This document shows, piece by piece, positions 10,203 to 19,400 of a stretch of DNA of 64,000 bases; position 1 is the first letter of the stretch, and each line of letters begins with the position of its first letter. The notes below the pieces were generated by a model that was given only the letters and a program-made list of their open reading frames with translations, was not told the origin of the DNA and did no database searches. Source of the stretch: Catenulispora sp. MAP5-51 (GTDB taxonomy: Bacteria; Actinomycetota; Actinomycetes; Streptomycetales; Catenulisporaceae); contig NZ_JBGCCH010000013.1 in NCBI RefSeq assembly GCF_041261205.1, positions 168,998 through 232,997 of the forward strand, read 5' to 3'. Position numbers and translations under genes: made by a program.

Positions 10203-10301
10203 TCAGGCGCCCCGGCGACACAGCGCGCTGGCCAGCCGGCCGAAGTCGACATGGCGGCGCGCGACGAGCAGCACCGTCGGGTCCATGCCGGGAGAACGCA
10301 T
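10203..10301 (-). CDS. small 'putative leader peptide' upstream of cysO-cysM
   Basis: A 32-codon reading frame too short for normal gene calling. It contains LLVARRHVDFGRLASALC and ends CRRGA. The R-R-H-V-D-x-x-R-x-A-S-x-x-C pattern is characteristic of actinobacterial leader peptides that precede sulfur and cysteine genes. The ATG at 10301 has TATCAT exactly 6 nt upstream, so it is probably leaderless; ATG 10286 is an alternative start giving 27 residues. Its position directly before cysO-cysM suggests that its translation senses cysteine supply and controls read-through. The peptide match is seen; the control role is inferred from the family. Confidence 0.75.
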   Translation of the reverse strand: MRSPGMDPTVLLVARRHVDFGRLASALCRRGA

Positions 10302-10307
10302 ACCCCC

Positions 10308-10313
10308 ATGATA
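10308..10313 (-). promoter_or_regulatory. -10 box for the leader peptide/cysO/cysM transcript
   Basis: TATCAT (TANNNT) lies 6 nt before the leader peptide ATG at 10301. The match places the transcription start on that A. No good -35 hexamer was seen at 16-19 nt. Confidence 0.45.
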
Positions 10314-10451
10314 TTCATCCCGGCCGGCGAGCGGAGCCCGGTTCCCGAGCGGTGAGACCGGGGCCGCCCGGCACGCGCCGAGGGCCCGCCGGCGCCTGGA
10401 GGAGGCGTGGGCGGGCCCTCGGCGGTCACAGCGGCTGCCGGGTGGCGCGTG

Positions 10452-12113
10452 TCACTTCCCCGGCTCGCGGTCGGCGCGGTAGCGCTCGATCGCGGCGTTG
10501 GTCGAGGAGTCGTGGCCCAGGTCCCCGTCCGAGGACAGCTCGGGGACGATCTTCTTGGCCAGCACCTTGCCCAGCTCCACGCCCCACTGGTCGAAGGAGT
10601 CGATGTCCCAGATCGCGCCCTGCACGAACACCTTGTGCTCGTACAGCGCGACCAGCTGGCCCAGGATCGAGGGGGTCAGGCGGCGGGCGGTGATCGTGGT
10701 GGTCGGGTGGTTGCCGCGGAAGGTGCGGTGCGGGACCTGCGCGGCCGCCACGCCCTCGGCCTCGACCTGCTCGCGGGTCTTGCCGAAGGCCAGGGCCTCG
10801 GTCTGGGCGAAGAAGTTCGCCATCAGCGCGTCGTGCTGCCCGAACGGGTCCGTGCCCTCGATCGGACGGTCGAAGCCGATGAAGTCGGCCGGGATCAGCG
10901 CGGTGCCCTGGTGGATCAGCTGGTAGTAGGCGTGCTGGCCGTTGGTGCCCGGGGTGCCCCAGACGATCGGGCCGGTCTCCCACTCCACCGGCTCGCCGTC
11001 GCGGCGCGTCGACTTGCCGTTGGACTCCATGTCCAGCTGCTGCAGGTAGGCGGTGAACTTGGAGAGGTAGTGCGAGTACGGCAGGACGGCCAGGGTCTGA
11101 GCGTCCCAGAAGTCGCGGTACCACAGGCCGATCAGGCCGATCAGCAGCGGCAGGTTCTTCTCGGCCGGCGCGGTGCGGAAGTGCTCGTCGATGGTGTGGA
11201 AGCCCTGGAGCATCTCCTCGAAGCGCTCCGGGCCGATCGCGATCATCAGCGACAGGCCGATCGCCGAGTCGTAGGAGTAGCGCCCGCCGACCCAGTCCCA
11301 GAACCCGAACATGTTGTCGGTGTCGATGCCGAAGGCGGAGACCGCCTCGGCGTTGGTGGAGACGGCCACGAAGTGCTTGGCGATAGCCCCTGCGGCGGGG
11401 CCGCCATCAGACATCGCGTCGCCGCCCAGGCCGGCCAGCAGCCACTTCTTGGCGGAGGTGGCGTTGGTGACGGTCTCGACCGTGGTGAAGGTCTTGGAGG
11501 AGACGACGAACAGCGTCTCGGCCGGGTCCAGGTCGTGCGTGGCCTCGTACAGGTCGGCGCCGTCCACGTTGGAGACGAAGCGGAACTGCATGTCGCGCAT
11601 GCTGTACGGCTTGAGCGCCTCGTAGGCCATCGCCGGGCCCAGGTCCGAGCCGCCGATGCCGATGTTGACGACGGTCTTGATGCGCTTGCCGGTGGCGCCG
11701 GTCCACTCCCCGCTGCGGACCCGGGAGGAGAAGGCGGCCATCCGGTGGAGGACCTCGTGCACCTCCGGCACCACGTCCTCGCCGTCGACCTCGATGCGCT
11801 CGGTCTCCGGGGCGCGCAGGGCGACGTGCAGCACCGCGCGGTCCTCGGTGAGGTTGATCTTCTCGCCGGCGAACATCTTGTCGCGCAGCTCGAACACCCC
11901 GCGCTCGCGCGCCAGGTCCAGCAGCAGCCGCAGGGTCTCGTCCGTGACCAGCTGCTTGGAGTAGTCCACCGACAGGTCGCCGGCCTGTGCGAAGTAGCGC
12001 TCGGCGCGGCCCGGGTCGGTCTTGAACAGCTCGCGCAGGTTCACCCGGTCGAACTCCGCGTGGTGCGTCTCCAGCGCCTTCCACTGCGGCAGATCGGTGA
12101 GCTTCTCGGTCAT
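10452..12113 (-). CDS. pgi: glucose-6-phosphate isomerase
   Basis: Interconverts glucose 6-phosphate and fructose 6-phosphate in glycolysis and gluconeogenesis. It is 553 residues long, typical of the bacterial/eukaryotic long PGI form. Both signatures are present: DWVGGRYS in the middle and [11 protein letters not shown] near the C-terminus. [10 protein letters not shown] and [13 protein letters not shown] (sugar phosphate and ring-opening region) are intact. The ATG at 12113 has AGGAGG 7 nt upstream, so it is preferred to the ORF start 21 bp further up. It is divergent from the TPR gene. Confidence 0.96.
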   Translation of the reverse strand: MTEKLTDLPQWKALETHHAEFDRVNLRELFKTDPGRAERYFAQAGDLSVDYSKQLVTDETLRLLLDLARERGVFELRDKMFAGEKINLTEDRAVLHVALRAPETERIEVDGEDVVPEVHEVLHRMAAFSSRVRSGEWTGATGKRIKTVVNIGIGGSDLGPAMAYEALKPYSMRDMQFRFVSNVDGADLYEATHDLDPAETLFVVSSKTFTTVETVTNATSAKKWLLAGLGGDAMSDGGPAAGAIAKHFVAVSTNAEAVSAFGIDTDNMFGFWDWVGGRYSYDSAIGLSLMIAIGPERFEEMLQGFHTIDEHFRTAPAEKNLPLLIGLIGLWYRDFWDAQTLAVLPYSHYLSKFTAYLQQLDMESNGKSTRRDGEPVEWETGPIVWGTPGTNGQHAYYQLIHQGTALIPADFIGFDRPIEGTDPFGQHDALMANFFAQTEALAFGKTREQVEAEGVAAAQVPHRTFRGNHPTTTITARRLTPSILGQLVALYEHKVFVQGAIWDIDSFDQWGVELGKVLAKKIVPELSSDGDLGHDSSTNAAIERYRADREPGK

Positions 12114-12223
12114 CGGCGTCCTCCTAGCGGGCATTCTTCATACTGCTGACGACCCTATCGCCGTGTCCGGTTCGGGGCCCGGCCAGAGCGGTGAACAGCG
12201 GGGGATACAGAGATGATTCCGGT

Positions 12224-12736
12224 ATGGCGATGATCGAAGGAAACCGCGACGAGCGACTGGCCGAGGCGGTGGCGCTGCGCGCCAGCGGCGAGCGCGAGAA
12301 GGCCCGGCAACAGTTGCTCGCCTTGAGTGCCGACTCCCCCGCCGACGCCGAAGTGGCGTATCAGACCGCGTGGGCCCACGACGTCCTCGGCCTGGAGGCC
12401 GAGGCGGTGCCGTTCTACGAACTCGCACTCGCCGACAACGGCGCAGGCTTGTCAGAGAAGGACCGGCGCGGCGCGTTCCTGGGCTACGGCAGCACCCTGC
12501 GGGGCCTGGGCCGGTATTCGAAGGCGGTCGAGGTGTTCCGGCGCGGGGTCGCGGAGTTCCCGGACGACAATGCCCTGCGCACCTTCTCGGCGATGGCGTT
12601 GTACAACGTCGGCGAGCACCACGAGGCGATGCGGACGCTGCTTGAAGTCGTCGCGGAGACGAGTTCCGACCCCGGCATCCAGGGCTACCGGGCCGCCATC
12701 GAGCACTACGCGAAGGACCTCGACGCGGTCGAATAG
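12224..12736 (+). CDS. tetratricopeptide-repeat protein
   Basis: A 170-residue all-helical protein built of TPR-like pairs: 'LAEAVALRASGEREKARQQL', 'VAYQTAWAHDVLGLEAEAV', 'GYGSTLRGLGRYSKAVEVF', and 'TFSAMALYNVGEHHEAMRTL'. The G-x-Y/H-x-x-A spacing of TPRs is visible in the last two. It probably mediates protein-protein contacts; the partner is unknown. The start is set at ATG 12224; a GTG at 12191 would add 11 residues and lacks a better ribosome site. It is divergent from pgi. Confidence 0.75.
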   Translation: MAMIEGNRDERLAEAVALRASGEREKARQQLLALSADSPADAEVAYQTAWAHDVLGLEAEAVPFYELALADNGAGLSEKDRRGAFLGYGSTLRGLGRYSKAVEVFRRGVAEFPDDNALRTFSAMALYNVGEHHEAMRTLLEVVAETSSDPGIQGYRAAIEHYAKDLDAVE

Positions 12737-12818
12737 CAAGATCGCGCAGGTCGTGGCACACCCTGTGCCGAAACTGTGCGCGTTCGGTCACGATCTCGGA
12801 GCGTGGGCTGGTGGTGCC

Positions 12819-12824
12819 TATGCT
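12819..12824 (+). promoter_or_regulatory. -10 box upstream of the response regulator
   Basis: TATGCT ends exactly 6 nt before the in-frame GTG at 12831. The spacing points to a transcription start on that codon. Confidence 0.45.
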
Positions 12825-12830
12825 GAAGCG

Positions 12831-13709
12831 GTGACCAGTCAATCAGCGGCGCGAAGCGTCTCCTTAACGGGCGGCGGTGGGAGACGGGTGGGAATTCTCG
12901 TCGTGGAGGACGAACCGACTCTCGCCGAGGCGATCGCGGCCCGGCTGCGGGCCGAGGGCTTCGCCACCCACCTGGCCGGGGACGGTCCGGCCGCGGTGCG
13001 CACCGCCCAGGAGCAGTTGCCGGACCTGATCGTCCTGGACGTGATGCTGCCCGGCTTCGACGGCCTGGAGGTGTGCCGCCGCATCCAGGCCGAGCGGGCC
13101 GTCCCGGTGCTGATGGTCACCGCGCGTGACGACGAGAGCGATCTGATCGAGGGGCTGCGCACCGGCGCCGACGACTATCTGACCAAGCCGTTCTCGATGC
13201 GCGAGCTGATCGCGCGGGTGCACGCCCTGCTCCGGCGCGTGGAGCGCGCCGCGGAGATCGGTTCCAACGGCGGCGCCCCGGCCGAGAGCAACGTCGTGCC
13301 GATCGGGACCGGCTTCGGGCCGGGCACCACCGCCGTGCGCAAGCCCCAGCCGCTGCGTTTCATGGCCATCGGCACCAGCGCCGGCACCCGGCTGCTGGAG
13401 ATCGACCCGGCCCAGCGGCGGGTGCGGGTCGGGGCCGGGCGCTCGCAGGACGAGGCGCACCTGACGCCCACCGAGTTCGACCTGCTGGCCTGCCTGGCCG
13501 GGCAGCCGCGCACCGTCCTGACCCGGGAGAAGCTGCTGGCCGAGGTGTGGGACTGGCTGGACGCCTCCGGCACCCGCACCGTCGACAGCCACGTCAAGGC
13601 CGTGCGCCGCAAGATCGGCGCGGACTGGATCCGCACCGTGCACGGCGTCGGCTACGCGCTGGAGGCCGAGCCGATCCTGGGCGACGCGCTGGAGGCGGCC
13701 GGCCGATGA
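12831..13709 (+). CDS. OmpR/PhoB-family response regulator
   Basis: A 292-residue regulator. The receiver starts at 'VGILVVEDEP', with the phospho-acceptor Asp in IVLDVMLPGFDG and the conserved Lys in DDYLTKPFS. A long linker of about 60 residues leads to a winged-helix DNA-binding domain (LTPTEFDLLACLAGQPRTVLTREKLL; VDSHVKAVRRKIG; VHGVGYALE). The first 19 residues before the receiver are encoded by a 42-nt element that recurs at 19287. GTG 12888 lies after that element with a GGGAG ribosome site and is a realistic alternative start. The 3' end overlaps the kinase start by 4 bp (ATGA). Confidence 0.9.
   Translation: MTSQSAARSVSLTGGGGRRVGILVVEDEPTLAEAIAARLRAEGFATHLAGDGPAAVRTAQEQLPDLIVLDVMLPGFDGLEVCRRIQAERAVPVLMVTARDDESDLIEGLRTGADDYLTKPFSMRELIARVHALLRRVERAAEIGSNGGAPAESNVVPIGTGFGPGTTAVRKPQPLRFMAIGTSAGTRLLEIDPAQRRVRVGAGRSQDEAHLTPTEFDLLACLAGQPRTVLTREKLLAEVWDWLDASGTRTVDSHVKAVRRKIGADWIRTVHGVGYALEAEPILGDALEAAGR
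12851..12892 (+). repeat. 42-nt hairpin element, copy 1
   Basis: 40 of 42 positions are identical to 19287-19328. Arms CGTCTCC (12857-12863) and GGAGACG (12880-12886) pair around a 16-nt loop. The 3' arm carries a ribosome-site-like GGGAG four bases before the in-frame GTG at 12888. This copy lies within the 5' part of the response regulator gene. Confidence 0.8.
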
Positions 13710-14911
13710 GCTCGCGCGTCTCGCTGAACGTGACCACCCTGAACGCCGCCTCGCGCAGGGTCGGCGGCACCGCCGTCGCCCGCGCCCGCGAGGTGCGCCC
13801 GCTGGACCGCTTCCACAGCATCAAGGTCAAGCTCGGCGTGCTGGTCGTGGCCTCGGTGTCGGTGGTCGGGGTGTTCACCGCCCTCGGGGTCACGGCCGGC
13901 ATCCAGGCCCGGTACGTGGTCAGCGTCGCGGTGATCCTCTCGCTCGGCGTCACGCAGTTCCTGGCGCACGGCATGACCAGTCCGCTGCGCTCCATGGCCG
14001 ACGCCGTCGAGCGCATCGCCCGCGGCGACTACAGCCGCCGCGTCGCCGCCTCCAACTCCCGCGACGAGGTCGGGCAGCTGGCGGCCGCGTTCAACCTGAT
14101 GGCCGCCGACCTGGAGGCGGTGGACCGGCAGCGCAAGGAGCTGATCGCGAACGTCTCGCACGAACTGCGCACGCCGATCTCGGCGCTGCGCGCGGTGCTG
14201 GAGAACGTCGTGGACGGCGTCACCGAGCCCGATCCGCCGACCATGCGGCTGGCCCTGGAGCAGGCCGAGCGGCTGGGCCGGCTGGTCAGCACCCTGCTGG
14301 ACCTGTCCCGGATCGACGCCGGCGCGGTCGAGCTGGACCGCGAGGACGTGGCGCTGGAGGAGTTCCTGGGCACCGTGGCCCGCGAGGCCACGGTCTCGAT
14401 GCTGACCCGGGACGGCGCCGACCAGCGCCCCTACACCGTGGTCGACGTGGTCCCGCCGGCGCTCACCGTGCGCGCCGACCGCGAGCGGCTGCACCAGGTC
14501 GCGGCGAACCTGCTGGACAACGCCGTCCGCCACTCCCCGCCCGGGGGCAAGGTGACGCTGCGAGCCCGGCGGCTGGAGGAGGGCGGCGTCCGGATCGAGG
14601 TCTGCGACCAGGGCCCGGGCATCCCGCCCGGCGAGCGGGTCCGGGTGTTCGACCGCTTCGACCGCGGCTCGCGGCAGGCCGCGGACGGCGGCACCGGGCT
14701 GGGGCTGGCCATCGCGCGCTGGGTGGTGGATCTGCACGGCGGCCGGATCTCGGTGGCCGAGCCCGCGGTGCCGGTGCTCGCCGACGACGCCGACAAAGCC
14801 GCCGAAGCCGCCGAGCCCGTCGCGGCCGCGGCCGACCAACCCGGCCATTCCGGCCATCCCGTGGCCGTCAGCGCGTCACCCGGCTGTGTCATCCGCGTCG
14901 ATCTGCCGTAA
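13706..14911 (+). CDS. sensor histidine kinase with minimal extracellular loop
   Basis: A 401-residue kinase. Two membrane helices (about 43-64 and 71-90) are joined by only a few residues (GIQARY), so there is almost no extracytoplasmic sensor. HAMP follows, then the H-box NVSHELRTPISALR near residue 155. The ATPase has N-box NLLDNAVRHSPPGG, G1 DQGPGIP, F-box VFDRFDRGS and G2 GGTGLGLAIARW. The tail is Ala-rich. It is coupled to the response regulator by an ATGA overlap. Such short-loop kinases often sense the membrane itself or a partner membrane protein; the signal here is unknown. Confidence 0.92.
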   Translation: MSSRVSLNVTTLNAASRRVGGTAVARAREVRPLDRFHSIKVKLGVLVVASVSVVGVFTALGVTAGIQARYVVSVAVILSLGVTQFLAHGMTSPLRSMADAVERIARGDYSRRVAASNSRDEVGQLAAAFNLMAADLEAVDRQRKELIANVSHELRTPISALRAVLENVVDGVTEPDPPTMRLALEQAERLGRLVSTLLDLSRIDAGAVELDREDVALEEFLGTVAREATVSMLTRDGADQRPYTVVDVVPPALTVRADRERLHQVAANLLDNAVRHSPPGGKVTLRARRLEEGGVRIEVCDQGPGIPPGERVRVFDRFDRGSRQAADGGTGLGLAIARWVVDLHGGRISVAEPAVPVLADDADKAAEAAEPVAAAADQPGHSGHPVAVSASPGCVIRVDLP

Positions 14912-15080
14912 CCGGCCCCACAAGTCACACGTACTGATGTACGACCCAGGTGTGAATCTGGTCACTCCTGACCAGGCGCCTGCCACCTGGCCCTAGTCAG
15001 ATAGAGGGATTTTCCGCGTCGGCCGGTGTGATCAGTGCCTCGAACCCGGGGCGCGACTGCAATAAGGCCGCACATCGGCG

Positions 15081-15126
15081 TAGCCTGGATGACCGCTATA
15101 CGTCTACGACCGAGCCCCGGTCGTAG
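15081..15126 (+). promoter_or_regulatory. candidate promoter and 5' UTR hairpin of kgd
   Basis: TAGCCT at 15081-15086 fits TANNNT, with a weak TGCAAT 17 nt upstream. A perfect 9-bp hairpin (15104-15112 with 15118-15126, 5-nt loop) then lies in the presumed leader, about 50 nt before the GTG. The rest of the 264-bp gap after the kinase gene shows a short GTAC-TGAT-GTAC palindrome and no gene. Confidence 0.35.
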
Positions 15127-15175
15127 CCGCCGTGCACTCCTATACGCACCCACGCGGAAGAGGGCGGAAACCGCC

Positions 15176-18100
15176 GTGTCGCCACAGCCGTCGCAGCAGG
15201 CAACCACCGATCAGACTGCCGGTACGCCGGGCTCCACGCCGGGGCACACCCTGGCCGAGTTCGGCCCGAACGAGTGGCTGGTGGACGAGATCTACCAGCA
15301 GTTCCTGCGCGACCCCGAGAGCGTGGACCGCGCGTGGTGGGACTTCTTCAACGACTACCAGCCCACGGACAGCTCTGCCGCCGCGCAGGCTCTTGCCCCC
15401 GTTGCGAAGGTTGATAACCCCGAAGTGACTGTGACCTCCGACACATCGGCCGCCTCTCAGACCGCTCCCGCCCCCGCCCCCTCCGCCGCTGCCCCGGCCG
15501 CCACGGCGACCGTGCCGGCCCCGGCTCCGGCCCCCGCCGCGCAGCCCGCGGCTCCGGCTCCGGCTCCGGCCCCGGCCGCCCCCGCCCCGGTCCAGGTCCC
15601 GCGCGACGCGGCGACCACCGCCGCCCCGGCCCCGGCCGGCGGCGCCGCGGGCACCACCACGGCGGTCCTGAAGGGCCCGGCGGCCCGCGTGGTCACCAAC
15701 ATGGAGTCCTCCCTGGAGGTCCCGACCGCGACCAGCGTGCGCGCCGTCCCGGCCAAGCTGCTGATCGACAACCGGATCGTCATCAACAACCACCTGAAGC
15801 GGGCCCGCGGCGGCAAGGTCTCCTTCACCCACATCATCGGCTACGCCCTGGCGCAGGCGCTCAAGGCCATGCCGGAGATGAACCGCTCGTTCACCACGGA
15901 GAACAACAAGCCGGCGGTCGTGACCCCGGCGCACGTCAACGTGGGCCTGGCCATCGACCAGGTGAAGCCGGACGGCACCCGGCAGCTGCTGGTCCCCTCC
16001 ATCAAGGGCGCCGAGCTCATGGACTTCCGCGAGTTCTGGCAGGCCTACGAGGACGTGGTCCGCCGCGCCCGCAACAACAAGCTGACCCCGGACGACTTCG
16101 CCGGCACCACGATCTCGCTGACCAACCCGGGCACCATCGGCACCGTGCACTCCGTGCCGCGCCTGATGAAGGGCCAGGGCACCATCCTGGGCGTGGGCGC
16201 CATGGAGTACCCGGCGGAGTACTCCGGCACCAGCGAGGAGACCCTGTCCCGGCTGGCGGTCAGCAAGGTCATGACCCTGACCTCGACCTACGACCACCGG
16301 ATCATCCAGGGCGCGCAGTCCGGCGACTTCCTGCGGATCATCCACCAGCTGCTGCTGGGCGAGGACGGGTTCTACGACAAGATCTTCGAGTCGCTGCGCA
16401 TCCCCTACGAGCCGGTCCGCTGGATCCAGGACATCTCGGCCTCGCACGAGGACGACATCAACAAGACCGCGCGCGTGCAGGAGCTCATCGAGTCCTACCG
16501 CACCCGCGGCCACCTGATGGCCGACACCGACCCGCTGGAGTACAAGCAGCGCCGGCACCCGGACCTGGACGTGGTCAGCCACGGCCTGACCCTGTGGGAC
16601 CTGGAGCGCGAGTTCGCCACCGGCGGCTTCGGCGGCAAGAAGCTGATGAAGCTGCGCGACGTGCTGGGCGTGCTGCGCGACTCCTACTGCCGCACCATCG
16701 GCATCGAGTACATGCACATCCAGTCCCCGGACGAGCGCAAGTGGATCCAGAACCGGGTGGAGCACGGCTACGCCAAGCCCGACCGCACCGAGCAGCTGCG
16801 CATCCTGGAGCGCCTGAACGCCGCCGAGGCCTTCGAGACCTTCCTGCAGGTCAAGTTCATGGGCCAGAAGCGCTTCTCGCTGGAGGGCGGGGAGTCGGCG
16901 ATCCCGCTGCTCGGCGAGATCCTGGCCGACGCCGCCCGGTCCGGCCTGGACGAGGTCGCGATCGGCATGGCGCACCGCGGCCGGCTCAACGTGCTGACGA
17001 ACATCGTCGGCAAGGAGTACGCCGAGGTCTTCCGCGAGTTCGAGGGCAACCTGGACCCCAAGTCCATGCACGGCTCCGGCGACGTGAAGTACCACCTGGG
17101 CGCCTCGGGCAGCTTCACCGCGCTGGACGGCTCGGAGATCGCCGTCACCCTGGCCGCGAACCCCTCTCACCTGGAGACCGTGGACCCGGTCCTGGAGGGC
17201 ATCGTCCGCGCCAAGCAGGACATCATCGACAAGGCCTCGGCCGGCTTCACCGTGCTGCCGCTGCTGATCCACGGCGACGCCGCGTTCGCCGGCCAGGGCG
17301 TGGTGGCCGAGACCCTGAACCTGTCGCAGCTGCGCGGCTACCGCACCGGCGGCACCGTGCACCTGGTGATCAACAACCAGGTCGGCTTCACCACCTCGCC
17401 GACCTCCTCGCGCTCCTCGATCTACGCCACCGACGTGGCCCGGATGATCGAGGCGCCGATCTTCCACGTGAACGGCGACGACCCCGAGGCCTGCGTCCGG
17501 GTGGCCAAGCTGGCCTTCGACTACCGCCAGGCGTTCAACAAGGACGTCGTCATCGACATGATCTGCTACCGCCGCCGCGGCCACAACGAGGGCGACGACC
17601 CGTCGATGACGCAGCCCCTGATGTACAACCTCATCGAGGCCAAGCGCAGCGTCCGCAAGCTGTACACCGAGGGCCTGATCGGCCGCGGCGACATCACCCT
17701 GGAAGAGGCCGAGGAGGCCCTGCGCAACTACCAGGGCCAGCTGGAGCGGGTGTTCGCCGAGACCAAGGAGGTCTCCAAGGCCCCGGTGTCGGCGACCTTC
17801 GCCGTGGACGTGCAGCCCTACCCGGCGCAGGTGGAGACCGCGATCACCGACCAGACCGTCAAGGTCATCGCCGACTCGCAGGTCTCGCTGCCCGACGGCT
17901 TCACCCCGCACCCGAAGGTGCTGCAGCCGCTGCAGAAGCGGGCGCAGATGATCACCGACGACAAGATCGACTGGGGCATGGGCGAGACCCTGGCCTTCGG
18001 CTCGCTGCTGATGGAGGGCGTGCCGGTCCGGATGGCCGGCCAGGACTCCCGGCGCGGCACCTTCGTGCAGCGCCAGCACGTGCTGGTGGACCGGGAGAAC

Positions 18101-18985
18101 GCCACCGAGTACACCCCGCTGTCGAACCTGAGCTCCGAGCAGGCCAAGTACACCGTCTACGACTCGCTGCTCAGCGAGTACGCGGCCCTGGGCTTCGAGT
18201 ACGGCTACTCCGTGGCCCGCGCGAACGCCCTGGTGCTGTGGGAGGCGCAGTTCGGCGACTTCGTCAACGGCGCGCAGTCGGTCATCGACGAGTACATCTC
18301 CAGCGGCGAGCAGAAGTGGGGCCAGCGCTCCGGCGTGGTGCTGCTGCTGCCGCACGGCTACGAGGGCCAGGGCCCGGACCACTCCTCGGCCCGCCCCGAG
18401 CGCTTCCTGCAGATGTGCGCGCAGAACAACATGACCGTGGCGATGCCCTCGAACCCGGCGTCGTACTTCCACCTCCTGCGCTGGCAGGCGCACAATCCGG
18501 CGCACAAGCCGCTGGTGGTCTTCACGCCCAAGTCGATGCTGCGCCTGAAGGACGCCGTCTCGCCGGTCGCGGACTTCACCTCCGGCCGCTTCGAGCCGGT
18601 GCTGCCGGACGTCACGGTCGACCCGGCCGGCGTGCGCCGGGTGCTGCTGGTCTCCGGCAAGCTCTACTGGGAGCTGGCGGCCAAGCGCGCCAAGGCGGGC
18701 ATCACCGACACCGCGATCGTGCGGGTGGAGCGGCTGCACCCGCTGCCGGCCGCCGAGATCGCCGCGGTGCTGGCCGCCTACGGCCCGGACGTGGACCTGC
18801 GCTGGGTCCAGGAGGAGCCGGCCAACCAGGGCGTGTGGCCGTTCGTGGCGATGAACCTGCCGGCGGCCCTGGGCCGCGGCCTGACGGTGGTCTCGCGGGC
18901 CGCCGCCTCGTCCCCGGCGGTGGGCTCGGGCAAGCGGCACGCCGTTGAGCAGGGTCAGCTGGTCGAGGACGCCTTCACCGGCTGA
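15176..18985 (+). CDS. kgd: multifunctional 2-oxoglutarate decarboxylase/dehydrogenase E1-E2
   Basis: TCA-cycle enzyme of 1269 residues in the actinobacterial fused form. The N-terminal E1 segment ([17 protein letters not shown]) is followed by an Ala/Pro linker and a succinyltransferase-like catalytic domain with the DHR active-site motif ([16 protein letters not shown]). Then comes the thiamine-diphosphate E1 decarboxylase ([52 protein letters not shown]). It lacks a lipoyl domain, as expected, and must use an external E2. The GTG at 15176 is chosen because the protein begins there with SPQPSQQAT and matches family length; upstream codons are not conserved-looking. In relatives it is inhibited by the FHA protein GarA. 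Confidence 0.97.
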   Translation: MSPQPSQQATTDQTAGTPGSTPGHTLAEFGPNEWLVDEIYQQFLRDPESVDRAWWDFFNDYQPTDSSAAAQALAPVAKVDNPEVTVTSDTSAASQTAPAPAPSAAAPAATATVPAPAPAPAAQPAAPAPAPAPAAPAPVQVPRDAATTAAPAPAGGAAGTTTAVLKGPAARVVTNMESSLEVPTATSVRAVPAKLLIDNRIVINNHLKRARGGKVSFTHIIGYALAQALKAMPEMNRSFTTENNKPAVVTPAHVNVGLAIDQVKPDGTRQLLVPSIKGAELMDFREFWQAYEDVVRRARNNKLTPDDFAGTTISLTNPGTIGTVHSVPRLMKGQGTILGVGAMEYPAEYSGTSEETLSRLAVSKVMTLTSTYDHRIIQGAQSGDFLRIIHQLLLGEDGFYDKIFESLRIPYEPVRWIQDISASHEDDINKTARVQELIESYRTRGHLMADTDPLEYKQRRHPDLDVVSHGLTLWDLEREFATGGFGGKKLMKLRDVLGVLRDSYCRTIGIEYMHIQSPDERKWIQNRVEHGYAKPDRTEQLRILERLNAAEAFETFLQVKFMGQKRFSLEGGESAIPLLGEILADAARSGLDEVAIGMAHRGRLNVLTNIVGKEYAEVFREFEGNLDPKSMHGSGDVKYHLGASGSFTALDGSEIAVTLAANPSHLETVDPVLEGIVRAKQDIIDKASAGFTVLPLLIHGDAAFAGQGVVAETLNLSQLRGYRTGGTVHLVINNQVGFTTSPTSSRSSIYATDVARMIEAPIFHVNGDDPEACVRVAKLAFDYRQAFNKDVVIDMICYRRRGHNEGDDPSMTQPLMYNLIEAKRSVRKLYTEGLIGRGDITLEEAEEALRNYQGQLERVFAETKEVSKAPVSATFAVDVQPYPAQVETAITDQTVKVIADSQVSLPDGFTPHPKVLQPLQKRAQMITDDKIDWGMGETLAFGSLLMEGVPVRMAGQDSRRGTFVQRQHVLVDRENATEYTPLSNLSSEQAKYTVYDSLLSEYAALGFEYGYSVARANALVLWEAQFGDFVNGAQSVIDEYISSGEQKWGQRSGVVLLLPHGYEGQGPDHSSARPERFLQMCAQNNMTVAMPSNPASYFHLLRWQAHNPAHKPLVVFTPKSMLRLKDAVSPVADFTSGRFEPVLPDVTVDPAGVRRVLLVSGKLYWELAAKRAKAGITDTAIVRVERLHPLPAAEIAAVLAAYGPDVDLRWVQEEPANQGVWPFVAMNLPAALGRGLTVVSRAAASSPAVGSGKRHAVEQGQLVEDAFTG

Positions 18986-18999
18986 CGGAAAACCGACAC

Positions 19000-19040
19000 G
19001 GGGTGGGATCCGCGCTGCGGCGCGGGTCCCACCCCTTTGT
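19000..19040 (+). terminator. rho-independent-like terminator after kgd
   Basis: A 16-bp stem (19000-19015 with 19020-19035, one G-T wobble), 4-nt loop and TTTGT tail, 14 bp after the kgd stop. Confidence 0.88.
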
Positions 19041-19089
19041 ATAGAAACGCATAGAAACTCAGAGCTCTTTCATAGGGAACGGAAGAACG

Positions 19090-19263
19090 ATGTACTTCAC
19101 GGACCGGGGCATCGAGGAGCTGGACAAGCGCCGCGGAGACGAGGAGGTGTCGCTGTCCTGGCTGGCCGAGCAGCTGCGCACCTTCACCGATCTGAACCCG
19201 GAGTTCGAGACGGCGGTGGACCGGCTGGCCACCTGGCTGGCGCGGCTGGACGACGAGGACTGA
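19090..19263 (+). CDS. DUF6104 small protein
   Basis: A 57-residue protein, MYFTDRGIEELDKRRGDE at the start and RLATWLARLDDED at the end. I recognise it as the DUF6104 family, which in streptomycetes also lies next to kgd. It is acidic, probably helical and cytoplasmic; function unknown. GGAAG 4 nt before the ATG is a good ribosome site. It is separated from kgd by a terminator, so it needs its own promoter or read-through. Confidence 0.88.
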   Translation: MYFTDRGIEELDKRRGDEEVSLSWLAEQLRTFTDLNPEFETAVDRLATWLARLDDED

Positions 19264-19286
19264 GGCCCCCCAGAAATCTCTGCGAC

Positions 19287-19328
19287 GCGTAGCGTCTCCG
19301 TAACGGGCGGCGGTGGGAGACGGGTGGG
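19287..19328 (+). repeat. 42-nt hairpin element, copy 2
   Basis: Near-identical to 12851-12892 (two mismatches), with the same CGTCTCC/GGAGACG arms. The GTG inside it (19324-19326) opens a 25-codon frame that ends at 19401 in a TGATG overlap with the DUF4097 start. Confidence 0.8.
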
Positions 19329-19346
19329 CACTTGCCCTCGCGACGA

Positions 19347-19385
19347 ACGCGATATATCGTCTTCTCCAGAGACGCGATACATCGT
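19347..19385 (+). promoter_or_regulatory. twin PadR-type operator
   Basis: Two 14-nt direct repeats, ACGCGATATATCGT (19347-19360) and ACGCGATACATCGT (19372-19385), spaced 25 bp. The first contains the perfect palindrome CGATATATCG. TATCGT (19355-19360) could serve as the -10 box. Position and AT-rich dyads suggest autoregulation by the PadR protein encoded in this operon. Confidence 0.6.
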
Positions 19386-19400
19386 GAAAGGGCCCAGGTG

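Noticed and set aside
10085..10429. 114-codon frame upstream of cysO as a mec-like gene
   Set aside because: No MPN/JAMM metalloprotease motif and no sensible protein; the stretch instead holds the leader peptide in another frame.
15140..18940. 1266-codon open frame opposite kgd
   Set aside because: Composition is that of an antisense shadow (His/Gln/Gly/Val-rich); the plus strand encodes a complete, motif-rich kgd.
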